50,683 nucleotides of DNA from Bifidobacterium pongonis (GCF_019331805.1 NZ_JAHBBE010000019.1:1-50683), one strand, 5' to 3'; shown: positions 18,458-27,625, counted from the stretch's first letter. Numbers and translations are program-made. The notes: generated by a model from the sequence alone, not told the origin.

Positions 18458-19087
18458 ATGACCAGCGAAACCGAGAGGATGATCGCCTCGGATGAGGATC
18501 TGACCAAATTGTTCACCGGCAAGCCCACGCAATACCGCAAATCGCGGTCGCTGCCGAAATTCACCGGCCAGGCCATGCAGACGTGCGCGACGATCAACCG
18601 CATCTTCTTCGACGATCCCGACGAGGCCTACCGTCTGTTCCACGAGCTCATCCCCGACGCGGGGGAAGGTGTGCAGTTCACGCCGCCGTTCAACATCGAT
18701 TACGGCATCGGTCTGACGATTGGGCGCGGGACGTTCCTCAACAAGGATTTCCTCATCGTGGGTGGCGGGTACGTGACCATCGGCGAGAACTGCCTGATCG
18801 GCCCGCGGTGCACCATCGCCACTCCGAACCATGCCAAGGATGCGGCGACCAGATTGGCGGGGTGGGAGCACGCCTCACCGGTGACGATCGGCGACAACGT
18901 GTGGTTCGGCGCGAACGTCACGGTCACGCCCGGCGTCACGATCGGGGCGAATTCCATTATCGGCGCGGGGTCCGTGGTCACGCGCGACATCCCCGAAAAT
19001 TCGATAGCCGTCGGCAATCCCGCGCATGTGATTCGCGAGATCCCCGAACATGATCCCGCCTTCGCCGAAGTCGAGGGCCTTCTCTGA
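18458..19087 (+). CDS. Sugar O-acetyltransferase, Maa/LacA family
   Basis: Left-handed beta-helix acetyltransferase that transfers acetyl from acetyl-CoA to a sugar hydroxyl. The 209-residue protein has the N-terminal Mac domain (about residues 1-60) and hexapeptide repeats: GLTIGRGTFLNKDFLIVGG, VTIGENCLIGPRCTIATPNH (with the catalytic His), VTIGDNVWFGANVTVTPGVTIGANSIIGAGSVV and the AVGNPAHVIREI end. The ATG at 18458 follows AAGGAGA. It sits between xylA and an MFS exporter; acetylation of non-metabolisable sugar followed by export is the classic idea for this family, and is inference here. A second, different member lies at 49879-50535. Confidence 0.9.
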   Translation: MTSETERMIASDEDLTKLFTGKPTQYRKSRSLPKFTGQAMQTCATINRIFFDDPDEAYRLFHELIPDAGEGVQFTPPFNIDYGIGLTIGRGTFLNKDFLIVGGGYVTIGENCLIGPRCTIATPNHAKDAATRLAGWEHASPVTIGDNVWFGANVTVTPGVTIGANSIIGAGSVVTRDIPENSIAVGNPAHVIREIPEHDPAFAEVEGLL

Positions 19088-19463
19088 CGCGTACGGGGTG
19101 TTCCGTCTCCTCTCAAGTCCGCTGGACCGTCGGATGGATCGGAGGCGGTGGCTGGTCGTTGCGGTCGCCCTGTGCCGCTTGCCCCGAATCATGCAATTAA
19201 GCATTTTGCGATTGAGGTGTATAAAGCTTCAATTACCAATTGAATCGCGACAACTGGCAATGATGTTCGCCCTCGGTAAAAGTGGTATTTTCGGCGATGG
19301 GGGATAGATTTGGAAATGCTTATGGAGGGGGCGCTGTAAATGGCATGTGAAACAGTCCGGAATGGTTTTGGTTTTGATACGGATCAGCATGTTTCCCATA
19401 GATGTTATTGAAAGCAACGTTTCCTGCCGGTGCGAACTTACTGATGAACATTTGGGGTGAATC
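19088..19463. other. AT-rich control region before the MFS gene
   Basis: 376 bases of clearly lower GC. It contains a perfect dyad TTCAATT-ACC-AATTGAA (19228-19244), just after a TATAAA at 19220-19225 that could be a -10, so an operator over a promoter is plausible. A 23-codon frame at 19340 (MACETVRNGF...) and a 7-codon one at 19316 look like chance. No regulator gene is adjacent. Confidence 0.4.
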
Positions 19464-20816
19464 ATGGGTAAACAAGCTGGTGCTTCCGACGTGCAGGCTT
19501 CTGATTGTAAGTTATGGGATATTCCGGGTTATCTGCTGTGGTTTACGGCGGACAGCGCGACAGCCGTAGGCGTGGCCTTACGGTATTTGGCGGTTTCTTT
19601 GATCGGTTTCAATCTGACGGGATCGACTGTAGCCGCAGGTTGGCTGGGGTCGTTGGCTGCGATTGCGCAGCAGGTGACTGCCATATTCGGAGGCACGTTC
19701 GCTGACCGTCATGACCGCAGGGCCCTGATCGTCGTGAATGCGGTTGTGGGTGTCGTCTGCTGGGGAGCAGTCGCTGCGCTCCTCATGACAAATAGACTTG
19801 TTTTCTCCATACTGCTTGTTATCGCGGTGTTGGAATCTGCAGTCAACGGGTTTCTCGGTCCCGCGTCGGATGCGATGCTCAAGTCCATCGTTGATGTTCG
19901 CTCGTATCCCAAGGCGCGCAGTCTCAACGAGGGGCGTGACGCGACTATCAACATGGCAGGTAGCCCGGTGGGCGGTTTGCTGTACGGTATCGCCCCTTGG
20001 CTGCCGTTCCTGTTGGCATCGGTCATGTACTTGCTGGCCGGTGTGGCTGCCGCATGCATTCGATCTACCGGGATATCGAAGAACGATAAGGCTGAGGGAC
20101 ATTGCGAGAGAACCACATCCTGTGCTGATGGAGACGGCGAGAGCATGACGGCTGCGCGGCAATCCGATGGCTCTCGTACGGGAGCATCGTTCTTTCGTGA
20201 TTTTGTCGAAGGGTGGTCATGGTCGCTGCACCGCAAGATGCTGGTGCTGACGATGGTGTCGTCCGCACTGGTGAATTTCGGAGTCAACGGTTTCCAGTAT
20301 GCGATTCAGCTCCATTTGATGCGCGTAAACGTGAATGCGACGCTCATTGGTTTCGTGAATACGGGCGTGTTCCTCGCGACGCTCACAGGTGCGTTCGTGG
20401 CTGGGCGAATCAGCGCCATCGCGCCGGTCGGCCCTGTGACATGCTGCGGATTCGTGTTCATTTGCATTGCATCGTTGCCGATGTTGTTTACCGACAATTA
20501 TTGGGTGTTGATCGTCGCGGATGCTGCGATGTGTCTGCCATTCCCGATTATTAACGCGTTGCTGCTTGGATTCGTGTTCAGTAAGACGCCTGATGTGATG
20601 CAGGGGCGCATCACCGTGACGCTCAGTGTGCCAGCTCAAGCACTTTCGGCGTTCTGCTCGGCCACTGCTGGAAGCTTGCTGCCCGTACTTGGGTTCCGTG
20701 GGGCAATGCTGGCATTCTGGGCGGTGATGCTTGTTAGCGCGTTGCTTATTGTCAGTTCGCGTGGTTTGCGCACTGTTCCGTGTGCTGACCAGTGGGATCG
20801 CACGCCGTTGGAGTAG
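19464..20816 (+). CDS. MFS transporter, macrolide-efflux-like
   Basis: A 450-residue inner-membrane permease with about 12 hydrophobic segments and a hydrophilic central loop (about residues 205-255). The loop after helix 2 reads GGTFADRHDRRALIV, the family A motif (G-x-x-x-D-R-x-x-R-R); LGPASDAMLKSIV and ARSLNEGRDATINMAGSPVGGLLYG resemble MefA-type drug exporters. The substrate cannot be told. The ATG at 19464 has a weak GGGGTGA site. GC content and codon use are visibly lower than in the neighbours, and the preceding spacer is AT-rich, which suggests transfer. It ends at a strong bidirectional terminator. Confidence 0.85.
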   Translation: MGKQAGASDVQASDCKLWDIPGYLLWFTADSATAVGVALRYLAVSLIGFNLTGSTVAAGWLGSLAAIAQQVTAIFGGTFADRHDRRALIVVNAVVGVVCWGAVAALLMTNRLVFSILLVIAVLESAVNGFLGPASDAMLKSIVDVRSYPKARSLNEGRDATINMAGSPVGGLLYGIAPWLPFLLASVMYLLAGVAAACIRSTGISKNDKAEGHCERTTSCADGDGESMTAARQSDGSRTGASFFRDFVEGWSWSLHRKMLVLTMVSSALVNFGVNGFQYAIQLHLMRVNVNATLIGFVNTGVFLATLTGAFVAGRISAIAPVGPVTCCGFVFICIASLPMLFTDNYWVLIVADAAMCLPFPIINALLLGFVFSKTPDVMQGRITVTLSVPAQALSAFCSATAGSLLPVLGFRGAMLAFWAVMLVSALLIVSSRGLRTVPCADQWDRTPLE

Positions 20817-20931
20817 CGAGGAAGGCGGATGCAGAGTGCTAGATAGAGGATCCCGCTATATGCTCCGTATCTGTCATGATGTCGTCGCGGAGTGTTGTTT
20901 CTGAACCTGTTGCGGTGAGGAATGTGGGGCG

Positions 20932-20980
20932 AAACGTAAGGGTGGCATCACGCACGAAGCGTGATGCCACCCTTACGTTT
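20932..20980. terminator. Bidirectional terminator, 22-bp perfect stem
   Basis: Arms 20932-20953 and 20959-20980 are perfectly complementary (AAACGTAAGGGTGGCATC ... ), with loop ACGAA and T/A runs on both sides. It serves the convergent MFS and xylB genes. Confidence 0.9.
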
Positions 20981-20998
20981 TTCTCTTCGGCTGGCCGA

Positions 20999-22519
20999 TC
21001 AGCCGCGAGCCTTCGCGTAGGCCTCGTATACGGCTTCGGTCGGCTCTCCGGTTTCCACGCCGTCGATGGTGAGCTTCCATGCGGGCGGCTCGGCCTCGCC
21101 GGACAGCACCCATGCGGCCTGTCGCGCGGCGCCGATGGCCACGTATTCGTCGGTGGCGGGGCGGGTCACGTCCATGCCCAGAATGCTCGGTGCGAGCGTG
21201 CGGATGGCTTCGGATTTCGAGCCGCCGCCGATGAGCAGGATGCGGGAGATCTCGGCGCCGAGGGAACGGATGAGCTCCAGACAGTCGCGCTGGGAGCACA
21301 GCAGGCCTTCCACGAAGGCGCGGGCCATGTTCTCGCGCGTGGTGTTGGCCAAGGTCAGGCCGGAAAGCGTGGCGGTGGCATCGGGGCGGTTGGGGGTGCG
21401 CTCGCCGTCGAAGTAGGGCACCAGCGTGATGCCGCCGGCGCCGGGTTTGGAGGCGAAGGCGAGCCGGGCGAGCTCGTCGTAGTCCACGCCGAGCGCCGCG
21501 CGGCCGGCATCGAGGATGCGCGAGCCGTTGATGGTGCAGGCGAGCGGCAGGTAGTGGCCGGTGCAGTCGGCGAAGCCGGAGACAGCTCCGGTCAGATCGT
21601 AGGTCGGGTTTTCGGAGATGGCGGCGGCCACGCCGGAAGTGCCCAGGGAGATGGAGACGTCGCCGACACCCATGCCCAGGCCGAGCGAGGCCATGGCGTT
21701 ATCGCCGCCGCCGGGGGCGAGGATGCAGCCGCCGCTGACGTTCGCGCCAGCAATGGCGGGATCGGCCTTGACGGGTGCCGCGTCGCGCGGGCCGAGCACG
21801 GAGGGCAGCACGATGGCGTCCGCATGGGCTTTGGCGGCTTCGGCTCCTTCGGCGGCTTCGAGCACCATGGCGATCAGGTCGCGGCGGTATTCGTTCGATG
21901 CTGCGTCGTAGTAGATGGTGCCGGAGGCGTCGGAGCGGTCGGTGAACAGCGCGTCGAGGTGGGCATCCTCGCCTTCGGCGACGGGGCCGTAGCCCGCGAT
22001 GCGCCAGCTCAGCCAATCGTGGGGCAGGCAGATGGCGGCGATCTTCCTGGCGTTTTCGGGCTCGTTTTCGGCGACCCACGCCACCTTGGTCAGCGTGTAG
22101 GAGGCGACGGGGGAGGAACCCACGGCCTTCACCCAACGCTGCTTGCCGCGGGCGATCGGGTCGTCCGGTTCGCCCGCTTCGGCGGGGGCTTCGCCCATCT
22201 TCTCGATCAGGGCGGCGGCCTGCGGTGCGGAGCTCACGTCGTTCCACAGCATGGCGTCGCGGATCACGTTGCCCTGCTTGTCGAGGATCACCATGCCGTG
22301 CTGCTGGCCGCCGACTGCCAGCGCGGCCACGTCGTCCAGTCCGTCTGCCTGCTGTGCGGCCTGAAGGAACGCCTCCCACCAGTAGGACGGGTCGATGGAT
22401 GTGCCGTTCGGGTGCTTGGCCTGCCCGAAGCGGACCAGTTCGCCGGTTTCGGCGTCCGTCACGCGGACCTTGCAGGATTGGGTCGAGGTGTCGACGCCGG
22501 CCACCAGAGTCTGTGCCAT
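20999..22519 (-). CDS. xylB: Xylulokinase
   Basis: Phosphorylates D-xylulose to xylulose 5-phosphate, substrate of phosphoketolase. The 506-residue FGGY-family kinase shows GVDTSTQSCKV (phosphate loop), GGQQHGMV, LWND, HDWLSWRI (conserved Asp region), LAPGGGDNAMASLGLG, SLGTSGV and LIGGGSKSEA (adenine site). The ATG at 22519 is chosen because AAGGAGG lies 11 bases upstream; an ATG at 22543 precedes that site and would include it in the coding region. It is divergent from the ROK regulator, which very probably controls it and xylA. Confidence 0.95.
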   Translation of the reverse strand: MAQTLVAGVDTSTQSCKVRVTDAETGELVRFGQAKHPNGTSIDPSYWWEAFLQAAQQADGLDDVAALAVGGQQHGMVILDKQGNVIRDAMLWNDVSSAPQAAALIEKMGEAPAEAGEPDDPIARGKQRWVKAVGSSPVASYTLTKVAWVAENEPENARKIAAICLPHDWLSWRIAGYGPVAEGEDAHLDALFTDRSDASGTIYYDAASNEYRRDLIAMVLEAAEGAEAAKAHADAIVLPSVLGPRDAAPVKADPAIAGANVSGGCILAPGGGDNAMASLGLGMGVGDVSISLGTSGVAAAISENPTYDLTGAVSGFADCTGHYLPLACTINGSRILDAGRAALGVDYDELARLAFASKPGAGGITLVPYFDGERTPNRPDATATLSGLTLANTTRENMARAFVEGLLCSQRDCLELIRSLGAEISRILLIGGGSKSEAIRTLAPSILGMDVTRPATDEYVAIGAARQAAWVLSGEAEPPAWKLTIDGVETGEPTEAVYEAYAKARG

Positions 22520-22562
22520 GATGTGTATTGCCTCCTTGCGCATGCCGTTCGCCAGCGGCGCA

Positions 22563-22612
22563 CGGTCTATAGTTAGATGAATGAACTATACTATGGTAGT
22601 GTAGCATCAATA
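22563..22612. promoter_or_regulatory. Divergent xylB / ROK promoter-operator
   Basis: The AT-rich centre of the 166-base gap has CTATAG, ACTATA and TATACT (22587-22592), usable as -10 elements on both strands, and a loose dyad ACTATACTATGGTAGT (10 of 16 symmetric). This is the natural place for the ROK protein to bind; binding itself is inferred. Confidence 0.45.
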
Positions 22613-22685
22613 AGCGTCCCGAACCATCGGTTCGGCATATTCGATGCGGAAAAACGCAAGCGACAAGGCAAAGTGAGGAACGGTT

Positions 22686-23921
22686 ATGGCTTCCCTTCGC
22701 AGGATCAATCAGGATGATCTGCGCAACCACAATCTTTCGGTGGTGATCGACACGCTGCTGCGTGCCTCCTCGCCGATGAGCCGCGCCGACCTTGCCAAGG
22801 AGACCGGCCTGACCAAGGCCACGATGTCGCTGCTGGTATCGATGCTGATCGACGCCGGTGTCGTGGAGGAGGGCGAGCCGCAGAGCTCGTCGAACTACGG
22901 GCGTCCGTCGACGCCGCTGGCGGTGGCCGGAGGGCGCGTGTGCGGCATCGGTATGCAGGTCAACACCGACGGTTACGGCTGCGTCGCGCTGGATATCAAC
23001 CGCGACACGCTGTGCCACGAGTGGGTGGATGCGGATATGAGCGGTGTGGCGCCGGAGGACGTGTTCTCCAGGCTGGGCACCATGGCGGCCTCCGTGGAGC
23101 GCAAGCTGAAGCGCAAGGGTTGCCTCGTCGCGGGCGCGGCATGCGCACTGCCGGGTCTGGTCACGTCCAGAAAGCAACTGCTTATGGCCCGCAACCTCGG
23201 CTGGGAGAACGTCGATCTGACGGCGTTCGATGTCATGCGCAAATACGACGTGGTGCCGGGCAACGAGGCGAAGATGGCCGCCATCGCGCAGATTCCCGGC
23301 TATGCGTGCGTGCGTGCCGACTACTTGGATGCGGTCGACTGCACCGATTCCTTCCTGTACCTGTCCTGCGATATCGGCATCGGCGGTGCGCTCGTGCGTG
23401 ACGGCGAGGTGGTGACCGGTTCCCACGGCTTCGCAGGCGAGATCGGCCATACGTCGGTGTCGCTGGACGGGCCGTTGTGCCGTTGCGGGCGCAGGGGGTG
23501 CCTGGAGGCGTACGCCGGTCGCCGTGCGCTGGTGCGGGAATCCGGTGTGGCGACGAGCGATGATGAGGCGTCCACCGTGGCGGCGCTCGACAGGCTGCTG
23601 GACGCGTGGCATGCGGATGACCCGCAGGCGGTGAAGGCCGTCGAACGGGCCGTCGATGCGTTGGTTTCGGCCATCGGTTCGGCGGTGAACCTGACGGATG
23701 TGGACACCGTGCTGCTGGGCGGATGGTGGATCAACTTCGGTCAGTCGTTCTACGAGACGCTTGAGAAGCGTCTGCAGACGCAGGTGCTGGGGGCTTCGGA
23801 TATGCAGGTGAGCGTGTCCATGCCGCCCGTCGCCGACCATCCCGCGCTGTATGGCGCCGCGGAGGTGGGGCTGCGCCGCTTCATCGACAATCCGCTGGCG
23901 TTCATCGCCGAGAAGGCATGA
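22686..23921 (+). CDS. xylR: ROK family transcriptional regulator, probable xylose repressor
   Basis: A 411-residue protein with an N-terminal winged helix-turn-helix (SRADLAKETGLTKATMSLLVSMLIDAGVVEE, residues about 38-68) and a ROK sugar-kinase-like body. DIGIGGALVRDG is the phosphate/sugar loop. GFAGEIGHTSV carries the conserved Glu and His of the ROK signature, and CRCGRRGCLEAYAGRRAL is the Cys3-His zinc motif that repressors of this family need. The ATG at 22686 follows GAGGAA. Its divergent position from xylB supports a XylR role (inference); the ligand is likely xylose. Confidence 0.88.
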   Translation: MASLRRINQDDLRNHNLSVVIDTLLRASSPMSRADLAKETGLTKATMSLLVSMLIDAGVVEEGEPQSSSNYGRPSTPLAVAGGRVCGIGMQVNTDGYGCVALDINRDTLCHEWVDADMSGVAPEDVFSRLGTMAASVERKLKRKGCLVAGAACALPGLVTSRKQLLMARNLGWENVDLTAFDVMRKYDVVPGNEAKMAAIAQIPGYACVRADYLDAVDCTDSFLYLSCDIGIGGALVRDGEVVTGSHGFAGEIGHTSVSLDGPLCRCGRRGCLEAYAGRRALVRESGVATSDDEASTVAALDRLLDAWHADDPQAVKAVERAVDALVSAIGSAVNLTDVDTVLLGGWWINFGQSFYETLEKRLQTQVLGASDMQVSVSMPPVADHPALYGAAEVGLRRFIDNPLAFIAEKA

Positions 23922-24033
23922 TGCGGGCGCAAAGCTGCGGATCTCGCATGTTCATCGTAGGCGAGTCGTAGATGAGTCGTAGACGAATCATGGTTCCGAA
24001 GCGCGGAAACATGTAATGGCCGATCAATATACA

Positions 24034-24068
24034 AGAAGGCCGATGCCCGTAACAGGCATCGGCCTTCT
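24034..24068. terminator. Bidirectional terminator between ROK and surface-protein genes
   Basis: Perfect 14-bp arms AGAAGGCCGATGCC (24034-24047) and complement (24055-24068), loop CGTAACA, between convergent genes. The rest of the gap 23922-24162 has short GAGTCGTAGA-type repeats near 23960-23985 and no gene. Confidence 0.8.
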
Positions 24069-24162
24069 CATGTATCAGCCGTATCGGCTAGCCGGATGCG
24101 GCCGGCGGCGAGATTCCGCTATTCCGTGAATCGCGGGTGCCGAGGAATCCCGCCGCCTGGCA

Positions 24163-26886
24163 TCACGCCTGCTTCTTCTTCAGCATGATCGCGGCACCGA
24201 GCAGCAGGGCAGCGGCGCCGGCGAGCACGATGGCCGCGACGGGCGCACCGGTGTTCGCGGTGGAAGCCGGCTTGGTGGTCTTGTTGGCGGCGGGCTTCGT
24301 GTTCGTGCCCGGGTTCGACGGCTCAGCCGGCGAATCGGCCTCGAACACGGCCTGGATGGAGACGCTGCCGTCGGGCATGGTGAAGGCGTTGTCGGCGATG
24401 GTGATATCGCCCTTGGTCACCTTCCACTCCTTGAAGTGGTAGCCCTTCTCAGCGGTGGCGGTCAGCTTGACCGTGGCGCCCTTGGCGGCCCTCTCGACGT
24501 TCGCGGAGGCGGTGCCGCCCTTGGTGGCGGACACGTTCACGGCGAACTCGGTGTTGCGCACGCGCCACAGCTGGGTGCCGTAGAACGGGTTCGCGGTGCC
24601 GATCACCATGTAGTCGTCGGTGTCGCAGAAGATGCGCAGACCGTGGTTGAACGGATCGCCGAAGCCTTCATCGGTGACGGTCTTCACGTTCACCTTGCCG
24701 TTGTCGGAGATCTCGAACAGGTTGAAGCCGCGCTTGGACTTGGACAGGTACGGCAGAGCCTTGGCGTAGGCCTTCAGGTTGGCCTTGGAGGTCAGCTTGA
24801 CGAGGGTTTCGTACAGGCCCTTGAACTTGTCCGGAATCAGATCGCCGATGCCGGAGAACGCGTCCACGACCTCGCCGTAAGCGTTGGCAAAGTCGGCGGA
24901 ACCCTTGTCGGAGAGCTGGGAGCCGAGCGCGTCGAGCTCATTGTTGATGTCGAAGAGCTGCGCGGCGTCGGAGGTGGAGGCCAGGCTGCCGGGGACGATG
25001 CTGCCGTCCTTGATGCCGTCGACCAGTTCCTTGGTCTGGGCCTTGGTCAGGGTGATGGCATCGTTGGATGCGGAGGAGTTCGCGTCGGCGGACTGCGGCT
25101 GAGCCACGGAGGCGTCCTTGGCGGCTTCGGCGCGGGCCCAGTCGACCAGTGCCTCGGGGTCGTCGGTGGACGGCATGGACTGTTCGGAAGCCTTCTCGTC
25201 GGCGCTCTGCGTGGAGACGGCGGAGGCCGGATCGGTCGGGCCCATGCCCCACAGCAGGCGCAGGAACACGCGCAGGTAGTGGACGGTGTTGTTCCAGTCC
25301 TTCTCACTCATGTTCAGGATGTCGCCGTTGGTGAACTGGGCGACCGGCTCCAGCAGGGTGGTGGTGTTCATGGTGGACAGGTACATCTTGCCCTCATGGA
25401 CGGCGGTCTGCCAGGTGTACTGGTTCATGTGGTTGTCGTAACCGCTGCCGAGACCGGTGGTGCCGCCGTTCGGGAAGGTATCGTTGGCGTCGCCCACGAG
25501 CATTTCGACGTTCTCGTTCTTGTCCATGCGGTACAGGTTGACGGACTGCTCGAGGTTGGTGGCCTGGGTCACGAAGTTGCTCTTGGTGACGAAGCCCTGG
25601 AGCGCGCTGCTCACATCGTTGTAGTCGCCGATGTACAGGTAGTCGCCGTAGACCTGCAGGGTGCAGGCGCCGGCGCTCACGCGGCTCTTGTCAAGACCGT
25701 AGTAGTACTTGGCGCCCTTGGAGGTATCGCCCGCGAGCGGACGCCAGGTCCAATCGGCCTTGTTGGTCGGGTCGCCCTTGTTCTCGCCCACGTAGATGGC
25801 GAAGGAACGCATGGTGCCGGTTTCCTCGTTCAGGGTGCTGGTGTCGCCGGTGCAGACCACCACGTACAGCTTGCCGTTGAACTCCTGCACCTGGTAGATG
25901 CCGCCGCCGCCGTTGACGTCCTGGCGGTGGATGGCGGGCAGGTTGTCGAAGCTCGCCATATCGGCGATCACCTTGTAGGAGTTCGGATCGGACGGGGTGT
26001 TGGAGGCCACGAGCTGGGCCTTGCCCTTGCCGTCCGCGGTCGGCTTGAGATCGCCGGCGATCAGGGTGTCGCCGAAGGAGCCGATGGCGCGGGTGGAGGT
26101 GAACACGTTGCCCTTGACCAGGGAGCGGAAGCCGTTGACGTCGACGCTGTCGTAGACGCGGGTGAGCTTGTCGCCGTTCTCCGGGTCGACCTCATAGATG
26201 CAGGGGAAACCGTTCTGATAGGCCATGGCGGTCTGGATCTCCTGCTGGGTGAGCTCCTTGTCGTTGGTGTCCATGATCATGCCTTCGAAGTACAGCTTGC
26301 CGTTCATCTTGAACGCGCTGCGGAAGGTCGGGATGACGCCCTTGCCGCCTTCGATGCCGGCGCTCTTGGACATCAGGATCTTGGTTTCGCCGGTCTTCAC
26401 GTTGAACTTGAAGAGCATGCCGCCGGCGCTCTTGCCGTCGGGCTCGCCAAGGTACATGTTGCCCGCGTACATGGTCTGCATGAGCGCGGTGGCCTCCTGC
26501 GAGGTCAGGCCCAGGCTCGTCATGTCGCGGCTCAGAATGGCCTGCACGCCCAGACCGCCGTACATGGTGCCGATGTACACCCAGTCGCCGTAGGATGCGG
26601 CGGCGTAGCTGTAGGACTGGCCGCGGTCACCGTTGCCGGTGGCGCTCAGGCCGGAAGTGTAGGGGGCGATGGTGCCGTTGCCGGTGTAATCGACCACGCC
26701 ATCGGCCTGCTGAAGGCCCTGGTCGGCGTGGCTGACCTTTTCGAAGGTCATGCCGTTGGCGGCGTTATACGTATAGGTGGGATTCAGTTCGCTTGCTTCA
26801 TCCGCCATGGCGGTGCTCGGGACTCCGGCGAGCATCATCGCACATGCGGCAATCGCGCCAATGCACGCGACGGCTTTGTTTCTCAT
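24163..26886 (-). CDS. Secreted cell-wall-associated surface protein with propeller-like body
   Basis: A 907-residue exported protein. The signal peptide (residues 1 to about 29) is MRNKAVACIGAIAACAMMLAG followed by TAMA. The body (about 35-520) has repeated strands such as YGDWVYIGTMYGG, NGKLYFEGMIMD, NGKLYVVVCTGD, YGDYLYIGDYND and HEGKMYLSTMN, which look like blades of a beta-propeller. A low-complexity, Ala/Ser-rich region follows (about 555-610), then a helical stretch. A domain near 780-850 (GGTASANVERAAKGATVKLT then GYHFKEWKVTKGD) resembles the InlB B-repeat. The C-terminus has a Pro/Asn/Thr/Lys spacer, STANTG, a hydrophobic helix and KKKQA, a sortase-type anchor with a non-canonical motif. 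The start follows AAGGAG. The ligand is unknown; adhesion or glycan binding is likely. Confidence 0.85.
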   Translation of the reverse strand: MRNKAVACIGAIAACAMMLAGVPSTAMADEASELNPTYTYNAANGMTFEKVSHADQGLQQADGVVDYTGNGTIAPYTSGLSATGNGDRGQSYSYAAASYGDWVYIGTMYGGLGVQAILSRDMTSLGLTSQEATALMQTMYAGNMYLGEPDGKSAGGMLFKFNVKTGETKILMSKSAGIEGGKGVIPTFRSAFKMNGKLYFEGMIMDTNDKELTQQEIQTAMAYQNGFPCIYEVDPENGDKLTRVYDSVDVNGFRSLVKGNVFTSTRAIGSFGDTLIAGDLKPTADGKGKAQLVASNTPSDPNSYKVIADMASFDNLPAIHRQDVNGGGGIYQVQEFNGKLYVVVCTGDTSTLNEETGTMRSFAIYVGENKGDPTNKADWTWRPLAGDTSKGAKYYYGLDKSRVSAGACTLQVYGDYLYIGDYNDVSSALQGFVTKSNFVTQATNLEQSVNLYRMDKNENVEMLVGDANDTFPNGGTTGLGSGYDNHMNQYTWQTAVHEGKMYLSTMNTTTLLEPVAQFTNGDILNMSEKDWNNTVHYLRVFLRLLWGMGPTDPASAVSTQSADEKASEQSMPSTDDPEALVDWARAEAAKDASVAQPQSADANSSASNDAITLTKAQTKELVDGIKDGSIVPGSLASTSDAAQLFDINNELDALGSQLSDKGSADFANAYGEVVDAFSGIGDLIPDKFKGLYETLVKLTSKANLKAYAKALPYLSKSKRGFNLFEISDNGKVNVKTVTDEGFGDPFNHGLRIFCDTDDYMVIGTANPFYGTQLWRVRNTEFAVNVSATKGGTASANVERAAKGATVKLTATAEKGYHFKEWKVTKGDITIADNAFTMPDGSVSIQAVFEADSPAEPSNPGTNTKPAANKTTKPASTANTGAPVAAIVLAGAAALLLGAAIMLKKKQA

Positions 26887-27080
26887 CTTTGTTTTCTCCT
26901 TAAATGGCGAGACGTGAATAACGTCATCGACGGGGGTCTGGGCGTTCCGACGGCAACGACGGAAAACATGCCACGCATGGAAACCACAGAACCTCCATGC
27001 ACAACGGTATCGGTGATTGTTGACAAGCCGTCATGGCAAATGTCTCGTGGAAACAGAAGAAAATAACAGCTTATTTCGTT

Positions 27081-27092
27081 GCAAACGTTGGC
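27081..27092. promoter_or_regulatory. LacI-type operator candidate
   Basis: GCAAACGTTGGC is symmetric at 10 of 12 positions around a central CG, the usual form of LacI/GalR-family operators in bifidobacteria. It lies about 195 bases before the surface-protein start on the minus strand. Confidence 0.35.
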
Positions 27093-27103
27093 GTTTTACG
27101 GGA

Positions 27104-27119
27104 TTGACGTTATTGTCAA
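27104..27119. promoter_or_regulatory. TTGAC-N6-GTCAA dyad
   Basis: TTGACGTTATTGTCAA is a 16-base dyad with 5-bp arms; each arm can also act as a -35. It is 11 bases from the LacI-type site and may be an operator for the surface-protein gene. Confidence 0.3.
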
Positions 27120-27247
27120 CGAGGGTTCGAAGCGGAGGGGGTAGGGGGCGTTGAAGGGTGTGTGCAGGGTGGGCGCCTGATGGCGGCCCGGCGATATCGT
27201 GAACCGGGTCGGCATCAACGCAACGGCCCGGCGTCTTCGAATGCCGG

Positions 27248-27625
27248 TCAGACCGTGGCGCGGTAGCCGGTTCCGTAGAATCCGCGATTGCTGCCGTCGC
27301 GGAACGTCAGGCACACATCCGTGTTCCGGCAGGGGGTGCGCGTGCTGTTCATCACGGCGATCTGATCCTCCTCGCTGAGCGGTTCCACGCTAGCAAGCTG
27401 GCCGTCGATATATTCCACCTGTATGTAGCCTTCCAGCAGCCGTTGTGTCAGCTGATCGCTGGTGGTGACGCCAAGCGAGCTGTCGACGCGGACGCCGTCG
27501 ATGATGACATAGGTGCTTTCCGCGGCCATGGCATGCTGCGGGAAAGCGAAGGACAGTGGCAGCAACAATATGGCGCACAGCGCGGCGAATCGGTTCCGCT
27601 TGCTTTGATTCAAAGTTCCTCTCAT
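27248..27625 (-). CDS. Small secreted protein next to a two-component system
   Basis: A 125-residue protein of unknown family. The N-terminus has a signal peptide: basic start, hydrophobic FAALCAILLLPLSFAF and cleavage near HAMA-AES. The mature part (about 90 residues) is acidic, with IIDGVRVDSSLGV and EGYIQVEYIDGQ. It ends in two cysteines spaced six apart (PCRNTDVCLTF) and GSNRGFYGTGYRATV. The CLTF..G...GFYGTG pattern is familiar from small secreted Gram-positive proteins of unknown function. The ATG at 27625 follows AAGGAGC. It is divergent from the response regulator and shares with it a region carrying the CGATTTTCTTG motif, so regulation by the two-component system is plausible. Confidence 0.75.
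   Translation of the reverse strand: MRGTLNQSKRNRFAALCAILLLPLSFAFPQHAMAAESTYVIIDGVRVDSSLGVTTSDQLTQRLLEGYIQVEYIDGQLASVEPLSEEDQIAVMNSTRTPCRNTDVCLTFRDGSNRGFYGTGYRATV

Larger units (their letters stand above)
26887..27247. other. Upstream region of the surface-protein gene
   Basis: 361 bases without a gene. It holds a LacI-type dyad and a TTGAC/GTCAA dyad (listed separately). A G-rich tract (27130-27170) lies towards the neighbouring secreted-protein gene. No clean promoter pair is seen. Confidence 0.4.

Noticed and set aside
19340..19411. 23-codon frame before the MFS gene
   Set aside because: It has only a distant GGAGG and no recognisable feature; it is probably chance in AT-rich spacer.
24436..27066. 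876-codon plus-strand frame opposite the surface-protein gene
   Set aside because: It has no ribosome site or domain; the opposite strand has signal peptide, repeats and anchor.
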